DNA from: PCC-6802 sp943367755
GTDB lineage: Bacteria; Cyanobacteriota; Cyanobacteriia; Pseudanabaenales; Pseudanabaenaceae
Length of the DNA stretch: 64,000 bases
NCBI GenBank assembly: GCA_943367755.1
Contig: CALRKB020000021.1
Location: 9,993 to 73,992, forward strand
Reading direction: 5' to 3'
In this document: positions 27,385 to 35,576 of the stretch, piece by piece
Layout of the letters: every line of letters begins with the position of its first letter
How positions within the stretch are numbered: position 1 is the first letter of the stretch
Made by a program: the position numbers and the translations under genes
The notes under the pieces: model-generated
The model's database searches: none
What the model saw: only the letters and a program-made list of their open reading frames with translations
Told to the model about the DNA's origin: nothing

Positions 27385-27861
27385 GTGACTTTTCGATTTT
27401 CAGCAACGCGGCGACGACTGTTATTCTTCGGTGCAAGTATTGCTTCAGCTTTTGGTACGGCGATCGCAGCTTTTGGTCAGCAAACAGGTAATCCTCCAAA
27501 GCCCCCCGCACAGCCTTCCCAGAAATCAAGAACCGATGGGTTCGTACCGGTCGTGGGGCCGTCAAGCATTTTGGAGAAGCAAGGAAAAGTCTTGACTGAT
27601 AAGGTTCTAATTGTACGGAATAGCGCTAACAAAAAACTGGTTGCCGTCTCTCCACTCTGTCCTCACCGAAACTGTGTTGTTGATTGGAAACAAGACAAAC
27701 AGCGTTTCATTTGTCCCTGTCACGATTCCGAGTTCGGCCCTGACGGAAAAGTCCTCAAAGGCCCAGCCGAACAGGGACTCAAGGCATTTGAAGTCAAAAC
27801 CGAGGAAAATCGCTTTTTTATCAAACCTCATGCGGGAGGTAAGTCTAGTAAAAACAGCTAA
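27385..27861 (+). CDS. Rieske [2Fe-2S] protein, Tat-exported
   Basis: A 158-residue Rieske protein from GTG 27385. The N-terminus has a Tat-type ATRRRLLFFGASIASAFG segment, then a Pro-rich linker and a Rieske fold with Cys92-x-His94 and Cys110-x-x-His113 as cluster ligands; Cys97 and Cys112 could form the disulfide of the bc1/b6f type. It is shorter than PetC and lacks its N-terminal membrane anchor length, so it is likely a separate periplasmic or thylakoid-lumen electron carrier. It follows the AprAB-like genes, but whether they work together is unknown. Confidence 0.82.
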   Translation: MTFRFSATRRRLLFFGASIASAFGTAIAAFGQQTGNPPKPPAQPSQKSRTDGFVPVVGPSSILEKQGKVLTDKVLIVRNSANKKLVAVSPLCPHRNCVVDWKQDKQRFICPCHDSEFGPDGKVLKGPAEQGLKAFEVKTEENRFFIKPHAGGKSSKNS

Positions 27862-27877
27862 AAATTGAAAAGAACGA

Positions 27878-29080
27878 TTATCCTAGCGAATGGGCAAGCC
27901 AGCCGATCGCGCCGCCACCTAAAACTAACCAGGCTGAATTGACTTGAAATCTGATGCCTAAAATTGCACTCCCGATCGCGATCGCGACTGCGAGAAAATC
28001 GAGATGGGGCGGGGTAGAACGTCCGAGAGTGGAGATGCCTAACTGAACTGTAACGACTGCCATCAGTGCTAAAGCACTAACATTAACAGCATCGAGAAAT
28101 GCGGCTGCCCATTTTGAGCGACGGAGGTGAGGAATGAGGGGATTTAAGGCAGCAACCAGGAGGAAAGAAGGCAAGAAAATCGCAACTGTCGCCACGATCG
28201 CTCCAGGTATCCCTGCAATCACATAGCCGATAAACGTTGCAGTTGAAAGAATCGGGCCTGGGGTAAATTGACCGATCGAGATAGCATCTAATAACTGCTG
28301 CTGAGTTAACCAACCGTAACCCTCAACTAATTCACCTTGAATCAGCGACAGCAGTACATAACCGCCTCCAAATAAAGTCCCACCGATTTTGAGAAAAGAA
28401 CGTCCCAATTGCCAGAGGGAAACTGGTGTAGTTGCCTCTAGTCCAATAGTGGCGGCGGTGACTTTAATCGCAATTCCCGTCGTGATGCCAGCAATTAGTA
28501 AACTTGCCTGTTCGTCCGATTTATTCTCAGGATCGGGCAGATGTAACCACACCATCCCAAACAAACCACCCGCTAATAGGGCGATAATTTCATTCACCTG
28601 GACAAACCAGACTAATACTGCCACTGCGATCGCAATCGTCAATAGCTTGCGGGTTTTGATGGCTTTTTTACCTAATCTCCACAGGGCATCGACAATTACG
28701 CCCAGAACCGCAGGTTTAATGCCATATAGTAAAAATGCAATTTGGGGAAGCGTTCCAAAGGCGACGTAAGCCCAGGCAAATCCAGTAGTTATCAACACCG
28801 CAGGCAAGATAAAACTCACTCCAGCCACGATTAGCCCCAACCAACCTGCATAAAAATAGCCGATATGGATTGCCATCTCAGTCGAATTTGGGCCAGGAAT
28901 TAAATTAGTTGCACCCAGCAAATCGAGAAATCGCTCTCGATCCAACCATTGTCGCCGCTTAACTACTTCAGCTTCCATCATAGCGATGTGAGCATTTGGC
29001 CCACCGAAGCCCAGTATTCCCAATTTGAGAAATAATTGAGCGAGTTCTCCCAACCGATCGAGTGTTTGTCCTGGATACAT
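27878..29080 (-). CDS. chrA: Chromate transporter ChrA (two-domain)
   Basis: A 400-residue membrane protein of the CHR family with two homologous halves, each with a GGP/GGGY-type motif (LGFGGPNAHIAMM; GGTLFGGGYVLLSL) and LIPGPNS/FTPGPILS segments. ChrA exports chromate, a sulfate analogue that enters through sulfate importers. Family members often lie near sulfur genes, which fits this region. It is convergent with the Rieske gene (16 bp gap). The substrate is inferred from family. Confidence 0.87.
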   Translation of the reverse strand: MYPGQTLDRLGELAQLFLKLGILGFGGPNAHIAMMEAEVVKRRQWLDRERFLDLLGATNLIPGPNSTEMAIHIGYFYAGWLGLIVAGVSFILPAVLITTGFAWAYVAFGTLPQIAFLLYGIKPAVLGVIVDALWRLGKKAIKTRKLLTIAIAVAVLVWFVQVNEIIALLAGGLFGMVWLHLPDPENKSDEQASLLIAGITTGIAIKVTAATIGLEATTPVSLWQLGRSFLKIGGTLFGGGYVLLSLIQGELVEGYGWLTQQQLLDAISIGQFTPGPILSTATFIGYVIAGIPGAIVATVAIFLPSFLLVAALNPLIPHLRRSKWAAAFLDAVNVSALALMAVVTVQLGISTLGRSTPPHLDFLAVAIAIGSAILGIRFQVNSAWLVLGGGAIGWLAHSLG

Positions 29081-29107
29081 ATCGCGCTCTGAAAATTAGC
29101 TGATAAT

Positions 29108-29359
29108 TTAACGGTTTAGCTCAATGCGGCGGAACTCTGATGGTGGGTTAAGCACTTTCTCATGGGCACAGGATAGGGGAGACTGAGCCAACACGACAAT
29201 CATTTTGTCTGTACCAGTGTTGATAATTTCATGTCCTACATCTTTGGGAATGCAAACGGAGTCTCCAGGTTCTATCGCTGCAATTTCAGATCCAATAATC
29301 ACATCTCCTGTTCCCTGAACAAAATAACAAATTTCGTCACTCCCTGAATGCTTATGCAA
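29108..29359 (-). pseudogene. N-terminally truncated cupin
   Basis: An 83-codon frame with a single cupin barrel: HKHSGSDEICYFVQGTGDV carries the two metal-type His and the Glu, and GHEIINTG the later His. The frame begins at a TTG, with an in-frame TAA 12 bases before it, so the first strand is missing compared with usual cupins of 110 or more residues. It could be a short functional cupin, but a 5' truncation is more likely. A MITE-like inverted-repeat element lies 90 bp upstream (29449-29530). Confidence 0.6.
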
Positions 29360-29448
29360 GGGATTAGATTATTCTGGCTCAATGCAGTATATATTGAATT
29401 GCATCGAATCGATCGCCTACGGTTTTCATTCAGAACAGACTAACCACT

Positions 29449-29530
29449 AAGATCCTTACAAACTCAACTTGCAGAACCGGCTGAAGACATTTCCAGATTT
29501 GAAGTCGCTACAAGTTTTTGCAAGGATCTT
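29449..29530. repeat. 82-bp element with imperfect terminal inverted repeats
   Basis: Ends AAGATCCTT (29449-29457) and AAGGATCTT (29522-29530) form a 9-bp perfect dyad, which continues inward with mismatches. It lies between the truncated cupin and the TauD gene. It could be a MITE or an extended hairpin at the TauD 3' end. Confidence 0.5.
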
Positions 29531-29541
29531 AAAATTTGTAG

Positions 29542-30510
29542 CTATGCAAGTACAGATTGCGGTTCTAACTTCCCAGCATTCTGCTTGAAGACGGTGGGTA
29601 ATTCACTACTGAACACTTCACCTTCCACCACCTGCGATCGGAATCCATCAGGACCGACGGGTACATCTCCGGTAATCGTAGTTCGATAGAGAACCCGTTC
29701 GACTTCGATGTGGTCGAGATCTTGAGGGGCTAAATGGGCTGTGGCACGGTTATCCCAGAAGGCTATGTCACCATTGTTCCAACGGAAACGCGTAGTGTAA
29801 GCGGGTTTGGTAATTTGCTTGAAGAACAACTCTAGCAAAAGCTTACTTTCCTTGCGAGAGACATCAATAATGTGCGAGGTAAAGCCAGGGTTGACAAATA
29901 GTGCCTTTTCTCCCGTTTCAGGATGAACCCGAACCACGGGATGGATTGAGACCAGAGGATTAGCCGCAATGCGCTGGGCAAATTTGCTGTTGCTGGGGAT
30001 GTTCAGCCCGGCATTAAAGCGATGTTCGGCTTTGAGCTTGTCTGCCAATTCTCTTACAGGAGCTGATAGTCCCTCGTAGGCGGCAACTAAATTAGTCCAG
30101 GTCGTGTCTCCACCAACACTGGGGACATTGACTGCCCGTAAAATCGATGCGGCGGGGGGATTAATTGCAGCGGTGACATCGGTATGCCAGCGATTCTCAT
30201 AGCTGGAAGGCCGTAGTCCATTGCGCCGTTCGAAACGACTGCGATCGATCGGCAGAATTTGTGGGAAGTCTGTGATCGGCTCGTCTTCGTGGGGATGGGC
30301 ATAGGTTACTTCGCCGAACCGAGCCGTAAATGCGATCTGAGCCGCATGATCGATATTCTGATTGCGAAAGAACACAACTTTCCACTTCAAGAGTGCTGCC
30401 CGAATTTCTTTGACGGTATCGTCAGATAGGGGCTGTGAAAGATCTACACCACCGATTTCGGCACCAATGAAGCTGGATGTCGGCTTGATTTCAATGTACT
30501 GATTGGTCAT
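29542..30510 (-). CDS. TauD/AtsK family Fe(II)/2-oxoglutarate dioxygenase
   Basis: A 322-residue dioxygenase closely similar to the one at 14133. HxD is in RWHTDVTAA, the distal His in ATAHLAP and the cosubstrate Arg in VLYRTTITG. GGAGAA precedes the ATG at 30510. The sharpest differences from the paralogue are around residues 75-105 (the segment before HxD) and 165-175, which line the substrate side in TauD, so the two may take different organosulfur compounds (inference). It is divergent from the monooxygenase gene at 31082, with an operator in between. Confidence 0.9.
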   Translation of the reverse strand: MTNQYIEIKPTSSFIGAEIGGVDLSQPLSDDTVKEIRAALLKWKVVFFRNQNIDHAAQIAFTARFGEVTYAHPHEDEPITDFPQILPIDRSRFERRNGLRPSSYENRWHTDVTAAINPPAASILRAVNVPSVGGDTTWTNLVAAYEGLSAPVRELADKLKAEHRFNAGLNIPSNSKFAQRIAANPLVSIHPVVRVHPETGEKALFVNPGFTSHIIDVSRKESKLLLELFFKQITKPAYTTRFRWNNGDIAFWDNRATAHLAPQDLDHIEVERVLYRTTITGDVPVGPDGFRSQVVEGEVFSSELPTVFKQNAGKLEPQSVLA

Positions 30511-30720
30511 GTGAATTCTCCAGAGTTATGTTTTAAATACAGGTTCGATCGAAATGCTTTACCTTGCCTTTACTGGCAAATCCTTCGGTTTTTTACAGGG
30601 ATAGCAGAAAAGGCTGTTTGAATTTGTATGGGTTTGTATGGGATTAATGTTCGCCAACACGCCGTCAAACGGACTGGAAATAGCGCAGCCAGGAAGCGCC
30701 GTCGTATTTCCGACCGATTC

Positions 30721-30746
30721 TACATTAAATCGATAGGTTTATCGTA
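30721..30746. promoter_or_regulatory. 26-bp TAC-N20-GTA operator, copy 6
   Basis: Left half TACATTAAA, core TCGATAGG, right half TTTATCGTA, followed by TAAT. It sits between divergent dioxygenase and monooxygenase genes and could control both. Confidence 0.75.
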
Positions 30747-30813
30747 TAATAAATTATCAAGCATAAACTAAGTATTTGGCAACCAATTAGTTTGTAATAC
30801 TTAATATTAGATA

Positions 30814-30848
30814 AACTAACAATTAGTATATGATGCTAATTGTTAGTT
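30814..30848. repeat. Perfect inverted repeat, 13-bp arms
   Basis: Arms AACTAACAATTAG and its complement around a 9-nt loop, AT-rich, in the divergent spacer. It could be a second regulator site or a transcript hairpin. Confidence 0.55.
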
Positions 30849-31081
30849 GCAAATCCTGGGTTTCTGTATCTAATGTGCGATCTCCTACTGATTCAGATCG
30901 CTACAGAAATTGAAGGCAAACTACCTGAGACCTAAGTATCTTCACAATTCTCGTCTCCAAATAATTGGCAAAAGACAATGCAGGAGTTTGAGTCGGGTGG
31001 TAGTCAGCATATGACAGACATTGCAAAAACAGGCATTCATTAGATCCGTATCAGCAGTACACAAGAGTGCAGAAAAAGGCT

Positions 31082-32446
31082 ATGAGCAAGACACGTAAGT
31101 TTCGTTTAGGGGCATTCATTCAAGCCACGGGACATCATGTTTCCGCCTGGCGACACCCCGATTCTCAGATTGATGCGGGATTGAACTTCCAGCATTACAA
31201 GGAAATTACCCAAACAGCCGAACGCGGCTTGTTTGATGCTGTTTTTCTAGCAGATAGTCCGGGAGTCTGGGGCGGTGCACCAGAAACGCAAAATCGGAAT
31301 GGCAAAATCGTCCATTTTGAGCCAGTCACACTTTTCTCCGCGCTGTCCTCCGTAACCGAACATATCGGTTTCATTGCTACTGCTTCCACCACCTACGAAG
31401 ATCCCTATACACTAGCTCGAAAGTTTGCCTCTCTGGACTACTTAAGTAATGGTCGAGCTGGGTGGAATCTGGTTACTACCGGCAATGAAGAGGCTGCCGC
31501 TAATTTTGGGCTCGAACATCACCCAGACCACAGTCAGCGATACGAGCGGGCGGAAGAGTTTGTGGAAGTGGTGAAAGGACTGTGGGATAGCTGGGATGAT
31601 GATGCCTTTATTCGCGATCGCGCATCGGGGGTCTACTTCGATCCAGAGAAACTTCATATCCTCAATCATAAGGGAAAACATTTTTCGGTCAGAGGCCCTT
31701 TGAATGTGGGTCGTCCGCCTCAAGGCTATCCAACGATCGTGCAGGCGGGAGCTTCGGAAGCGGGACGGGATTTGGCGGCGCGCACGGCCGAGGTTATCTT
31801 CACTGCCAATCAAACGCTGGCAGATGCCCAGGAATTTTATGCCGATGTCAAAGGTCGGTTGGCAAAATACGGGCGATCGCCCGACGATCTCAAAATCATG
31901 CCGGGAGCCTTCCCAATTATCGGTCGCACTGAAGCAGAGGCGCAGGAGAAGTACGAATTCCTGCAATCCTTGATTCATCCCGATGTTGCTTGGAAAATCT
32001 TGAAACAATACTACAAGGGAGTCGATCTGACGAATTATTCCCTGGACGATCTCGCTCCCGTATTGCCTAGCGATACTAACTCGAATAAAAGTCGTCTCAA
32101 ACTAGTTCGCGATCTAGCGACTCGCGGCAGTCTCACTTTGCGGCAGTTGTATCTCTCGCTGGCAACTGCACGGGGTCATCGCACCATTTTGGGAACTCCC
32201 GAAAGTATTGCCGACCAGCTAGAAGAATGGTTCAACAACGGTGCGGCTGATGGATTTAATATTATGCCGCCCATTCTCCCTACTGGATTAGAAGATTTTG
32301 TCAACCTGGTTATTCCCATTTTGCAGAAGCGCGAGCTGTTCCGTACTGAATACGAGGGCAAGACGCTGCGGGAAAACCTGGGTCTACGCCGTCCTGCGAA
32401 TCGCTTTGCCGCTCGACAAAAGGAGGAGCGATTGGTGTTGGCGTAA
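31082..32446 (+). CDS. Flavin-dependent monooxygenase, NtaA/SnaA/DszA (LLM) family
   Basis: A 454-residue paralogue of the monooxygenase at 5630, sharing the N-terminal RLGAFIQATGHHVSAWRHP, FASLDYLSNGRAGWNLVTT and NGAADGFNIMPP segments. It uses FMNH2 and O2. I use ATG 31082; a GTG 15 bases earlier is the alternative. It is followed 104 bp later by an amidohydrolase, the same family that lies as a relic upstream of the first monooxygenase cluster. That repeated association suggests consecutive steps on one substrate class. Confidence 0.87.
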   Translation: MSKTRKFRLGAFIQATGHHVSAWRHPDSQIDAGLNFQHYKEITQTAERGLFDAVFLADSPGVWGGAPETQNRNGKIVHFEPVTLFSALSSVTEHIGFIATASTTYEDPYTLARKFASLDYLSNGRAGWNLVTTGNEEAAANFGLEHHPDHSQRYERAEEFVEVVKGLWDSWDDDAFIRDRASGVYFDPEKLHILNHKGKHFSVRGPLNVGRPPQGYPTIVQAGASEAGRDLAARTAEVIFTANQTLADAQEFYADVKGRLAKYGRSPDDLKIMPGAFPIIGRTEAEAQEKYEFLQSLIHPDVAWKILKQYYKGVDLTNYSLDDLAPVLPSDTNSNKSRLKLVRDLATRGSLTLRQLYLSLATARGHRTILGTPESIADQLEEWFNNGAADGFNIMPPILPTGLEDFVNLVIPILQKRELFRTEYEGKTLRENLGLRRPANRFAARQKEERLVLA

Positions 32447-32550
32447 CGAAAAAGTTTTGGTGTTGTGGAATTGCCGAACGAGCCGGGTTGCAAGTGTTCG
32501 TTCTTGAGATTCGCAATGCTGAATTTGTCGATGTCGGAAAACTATATTTT

Positions 32551-34104
32551 ATGGAGAAAAAGATCGTGGTTGAATTTAGCCGTTTACAGACTTCCCGTTC
32601 TGCTGCAATCCGTGCCAAATTGGATTATCCAGTAATTGACACTGACGTGCATACCAATGATTTCACGCCAGCCTTCGAAGATTACATCGCTCACTACGGC
32701 GGTACGCACCTGGTAGACGAATTACGGAAAGCGGAAAATTCCCGACTCAATTCTAAAAGTGAAGGGAAAGACTGGTATCAACAAACACCCGAAGAACGTC
32801 AGTATTATCGCACCCTGCGATCGCCCTGGTGGGCTAGAGTGACCCGCAATACCCTGGATCTAGCCACGTACACGCTTCCGGAACTGCTCTATGAAAGGCA
32901 GGCAGAGCAAGGTTCGGACTATTCAGTGCTGTTCCCCAACAATGCCCTAGCCGCAGGGGGAGCCAAGCCAGAACATCGTCAGGCATTGCAACGCGCTATC
33001 AATCACTACCATGCCGATATTTATCGCAAATACAGCGATCGCCTCACCCCTGTCGCGGGGATTACCATGACTACACCCCAGGAAGCAATTGAAGACCTGG
33101 AGTTTGCAGTGAATACGCTGGGCTTGAAGGTGATTAATATTCCAGGTGGCGTAAAGCGACCAATTAAAGCGATCGCCGATAAGTATCCAGCAGAGCAATT
33201 CCCCGAAATCGCCAAACATGCCTCCTATATCGACTTTTTTGGCCTGGATAGCGAATACGACTACGATCCCTTCTGGGCGAAGGTTGTGGAATTGGGCGTA
33301 CCGATTACCACCCACTACGGTAGCCAGGGCTGGACGGGACGTTCCTCCATCAGCAACTACATGAACAACCACATCGGTCACTTTGCCGATGGCTCCCAAG
33401 CTTTTGCCAAGGCGTTGTTCTTTGGCGGTGTCACCCGGCGCTTCCCGAAATTACGGGCGGCATTTTTAGAAGGAGGTGCAGACTGGGGCGCGCATGTTTA
33501 CATTCACCTGGTCGATCGCTTCTCCAAACGCAATTTACAAGCACTACAAAACTACAATCCAGAACTCACGAATGCGAATGAGTTGTTCCAGTTGTTCGAT
33601 CGCTTCGGTGGGGATGTTACGAAGGGATATTCCCTTAGCAAAGAGGAATTAGTTGAAACAGTTCTGGGTAGTTCTTTCAGCCGTCACAGCCGCAATCCCA
33701 TCGATAACGAACTGGAAGATTTTGGTGCGGCTGGTATTGAGACCACTGAAGATATTCGCGATCGCTGGGTAAATCCCTTCTTCTTTGGGTCTGAGTCGGA
33801 CGATCGCACGATTGGGGCAGCCTTCAATGACAAAGCGAATCCGCTCGGCGTCAAGATTAACGCCATCTACTCCTCTGATGTAGGTCATTGGGATGTGCCC
33901 GATATCACCCTGCCATTGGCGGAAAGTTGGGAATTAGTGGAAGACGGCGTAATTTCTGAAGCCGATTTCAAGGCCTATGTGTTTGAGAATCCCTACAAAC
34001 TTTACACCGAAGCGAATCCCGATTTCTTCAAGGGTACGGCGATCGAATCGAAACTGAGGCAGGTAAAATCTAACCCTGCCGATAAGACGCTAGCAACAGT
34101 CTAG
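32551..34104 (+). CDS. Amidohydrolase (Amidohydro_2) family TIM-barrel metal hydrolase
   Basis: A 517-residue protein of the Amidohydro_2 family (PF04909 type), which includes decarboxylases and hydrolases of aromatic acids. It shows the N-terminal metal motif VIDTDVHTN, a mid-barrel THYGSQGW (about residue 250) and the C-terminal catalytic Asp/His region YSSDVGHWDVPD. I start at ATG 32551; the longer frame from 32488 is not supported. Homologous to the protein at 39199 and to the relic at 249. It is likely a hydrolase or decarboxylase acting after oxygenation. Confidence 0.83.
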   Translation: MEKKIVVEFSRLQTSRSAAIRAKLDYPVIDTDVHTNDFTPAFEDYIAHYGGTHLVDELRKAENSRLNSKSEGKDWYQQTPEERQYYRTLRSPWWARVTRNTLDLATYTLPELLYERQAEQGSDYSVLFPNNALAAGGAKPEHRQALQRAINHYHADIYRKYSDRLTPVAGITMTTPQEAIEDLEFAVNTLGLKVINIPGGVKRPIKAIADKYPAEQFPEIAKHASYIDFFGLDSEYDYDPFWAKVVELGVPITTHYGSQGWTGRSSISNYMNNHIGHFADGSQAFAKALFFGGVTRRFPKLRAAFLEGGADWGAHVYIHLVDRFSKRNLQALQNYNPELTNANELFQLFDRFGGDVTKGYSLSKEELVETVLGSSFSRHSRNPIDNELEDFGAAGIETTEDIRDRWVNPFFFGSESDDRTIGAAFNDKANPLGVKINAIYSSDVGHWDVPDITLPLAESWELVEDGVISEADFKAYVFENPYKLYTEANPDFFKGTAIESKLRQVKSNPADKTLATV

Positions 34105-34144
34105 TTTTGCCCTAGATATCGGAAGCTTTCGCTCTCGTTTGATG

Positions 34145-34181
34145 TATCCTGTAGAGTCGGTGTTATTCACTCTACAGGATA
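34145..34181 (+). terminator. Hairpin after amidohydrolase
   Basis: Perfect 13-nt arms (34145-34157, 34169-34181) with an 11-nt loop, 40 bp after the stop codon. No T-run is visible. The core GTAGAGT/ACTCTAC also occurs in the hairpin after the amidohydrolase relic at 486-526. Confidence 0.55.
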
Positions 34182-34235
34182 GATTCGCTGATAGTTCTGT
34201 TAATAAGGAGTACCCAACCAAAATTCAGGATACTA

Positions 34236-34403
34236 ATGTCAGACGCACCTAAAGAAATCAGAATTTGTTTTATTGGTGAATCGTTTGTCAATGGCACAGG
34301 CGATCCAGAGTTTCTGGGTTGGACAGGTAGAGTGTGTCGCCATGCTGAATTCGCAGCGATCGTTCAAAACTGGGATGGTTGGTTAAACTGGTTTACGCCT
34401 TAG
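34236..34403 (+). pseudogene. SGNH/GDSL hydrolase relic with internal deletion
   Basis: A 55-codon frame from ATG 34236 to TAG 34403. Its first 30 residues carry block I of SGNH esterases (RICFIGESFVNGTGDPEFLG), with the catalytic Ser. After about residue 40 it ends in NWDGWLNWFTP, which looks like the extreme C-terminus of the same family. The central 130 or more residues, with blocks III and V (the Asp/His), are missing. This is the same kind of damage as in the amidohydrolase relic. Not expected to be active. Confidence 0.7.
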
Positions 34404-34498
34404 TGACTGCATCGCATGCCCGTAAAGTTGTGCGATCTCATTTAATTTAGATATTCCAACCCGCTCTCAATCAACCACATTCAATCAAAATCTTCTTT

Positions 34499-35497
34499 AT
34501 GACATTACCCACTGCTAATCTCGGTCATACTGGATTGACTGTCTCGCGGCTCGCTCTAGGCACTATGACCTTTGGCTTGCAGAGCGACGAAGAAACCTCC
34601 AGGGCGATCCTCGATACCGCTGCCGACGCCGGCATCAACTTTCTCGATACTGCCGATGTCTATCCAGTAGGTGGTGGTCTGGCTACGGCAGGCCGCACCG
34701 AAGAAATTATCGGACGCTGGCTGAAAGGCAAACGGGAGCATTTTATCCTGGCGACTAAATGCGTCGGTCAGGTGGGTCCTGCCCCCTGGGATCGAGGAGC
34801 TTCGCGCAAACATATTCTGGATGCGATCGATGCTTCCCTGCGGCGGTTGGACACGGACTACATCGACCTGTATCAGTTGCACTCCGACGATGCCACAACA
34901 CCTTTGGATGAGACACTGGAAGCGCTAGACGCGATCGTGCGTGCGGGTAAGGTGCGTTACATTGGGGTTTCTAACTTCCTGGCGTACCGTCTCAGTCGAG
35001 CGTTGGGACGTGCCGAGGTTCGTAATCTAACGCGCTTTGTCTCCGTTCAACCCCGCTACAATCTACTGTTCCGCGAAATTGAGCGAGAACTCTTGCCCCT
35101 AGCTCAAGAAGAAGGACTGGGAGTCATCCCCTACAATCCTTTAGCGGGTGGTCTGCTGACGGGCAAACACAATCGCGCTGGGGAGCCAACGCCAGAAACT
35201 CGATTTACGCTAGGTGCTGCCGCCGAAATTTATCAGAAACGCTACTGGCACGATCGCGAGTTCGATACGGTCGCAGAGTTAAGCACCGTTGCCGATGCGG
35301 CGGGATTATCGCTGACAACTCTTTCCCTTGCCTGGGTGTTGGCAAATCCGATTATCACGGCTCCCATTATTGGTGCCAGTCGTCCAGAACAATTGACAGA
35401 CAGTTTGAAGGCGATCGAAGTCAAACTCGACAATAGTCTGAAACAAAAACTGGACAATATCACCGCCGAATACCGCAAGGGAGATTCTGCTCGTTAG
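34499..35497 (+). CDS. Aldo/keto reductase
   Basis: A 332-residue NADPH-dependent aldo/keto reductase with the full tetrad: Asp50 and Tyr55 (FLDTADVY), Lys87 (LATKCV) and His128 (YQLHSDD). The C-terminal cofactor region APIIGASRPEQL is intact. Such enzymes reduce aldehydes and ketones; TauD and LLM desulfonation release aldehydes, so it may clean up those products (inference). It is followed by an ABC exporter gene. Confidence 0.87.
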   Translation: MTLPTANLGHTGLTVSRLALGTMTFGLQSDEETSRAILDTAADAGINFLDTADVYPVGGGLATAGRTEEIIGRWLKGKREHFILATKCVGQVGPAPWDRGASRKHILDAIDASLRRLDTDYIDLYQLHSDDATTPLDETLEALDAIVRAGKVRYIGVSNFLAYRLSRALGRAEVRNLTRFVSVQPRYNLLFREIERELLPLAQEEGLGVIPYNPLAGGLLTGKHNRAGEPTPETRFTLGAAAEIYQKRYWHDREFDTVAELSTVADAAGLSLTTLSLAWVLANPIITAPIIGASRPEQLTDSLKAIEVKLDNSLKQKLDNITAEYRKGDSAR

Positions 35498-35531
35498 AAG
35501 CCGTAATTGATAATCCAATCGAACAAAACCG

Positions 35532-35550
35532 GACGGCTGAGATAGCCGTC
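35532..35550 (+). terminator. Short GC hairpin after aldo/keto reductase
   Basis: Arms GACGGCT/AGCCGTC with a 5-nt loop followed by TATTTG. It is a weak candidate terminator. Confidence 0.4.
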
Positions 35551-35576
35551 TATTTGCCTATTAGGAAGAAACTGAA

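Larger units (their letters stand above)
30511..31081. other. 571-bp divergent spacer
   Basis: Separates the TauD (minus) and LLM monooxygenase (plus) genes. It holds operator copy 6 and a perfect 13-bp stem hairpin (30814-30848). Nothing else is recognised. Confidence 0.5.

Noticed and set aside
34145..34181. 13-bp stem hairpin as another operator copy
   Set aside because: Its dyad has a different spacing (11-nt loop, 37 bp in all) and lacks the TAC-N20-GTA frame, so it fits a 3' hairpin better.
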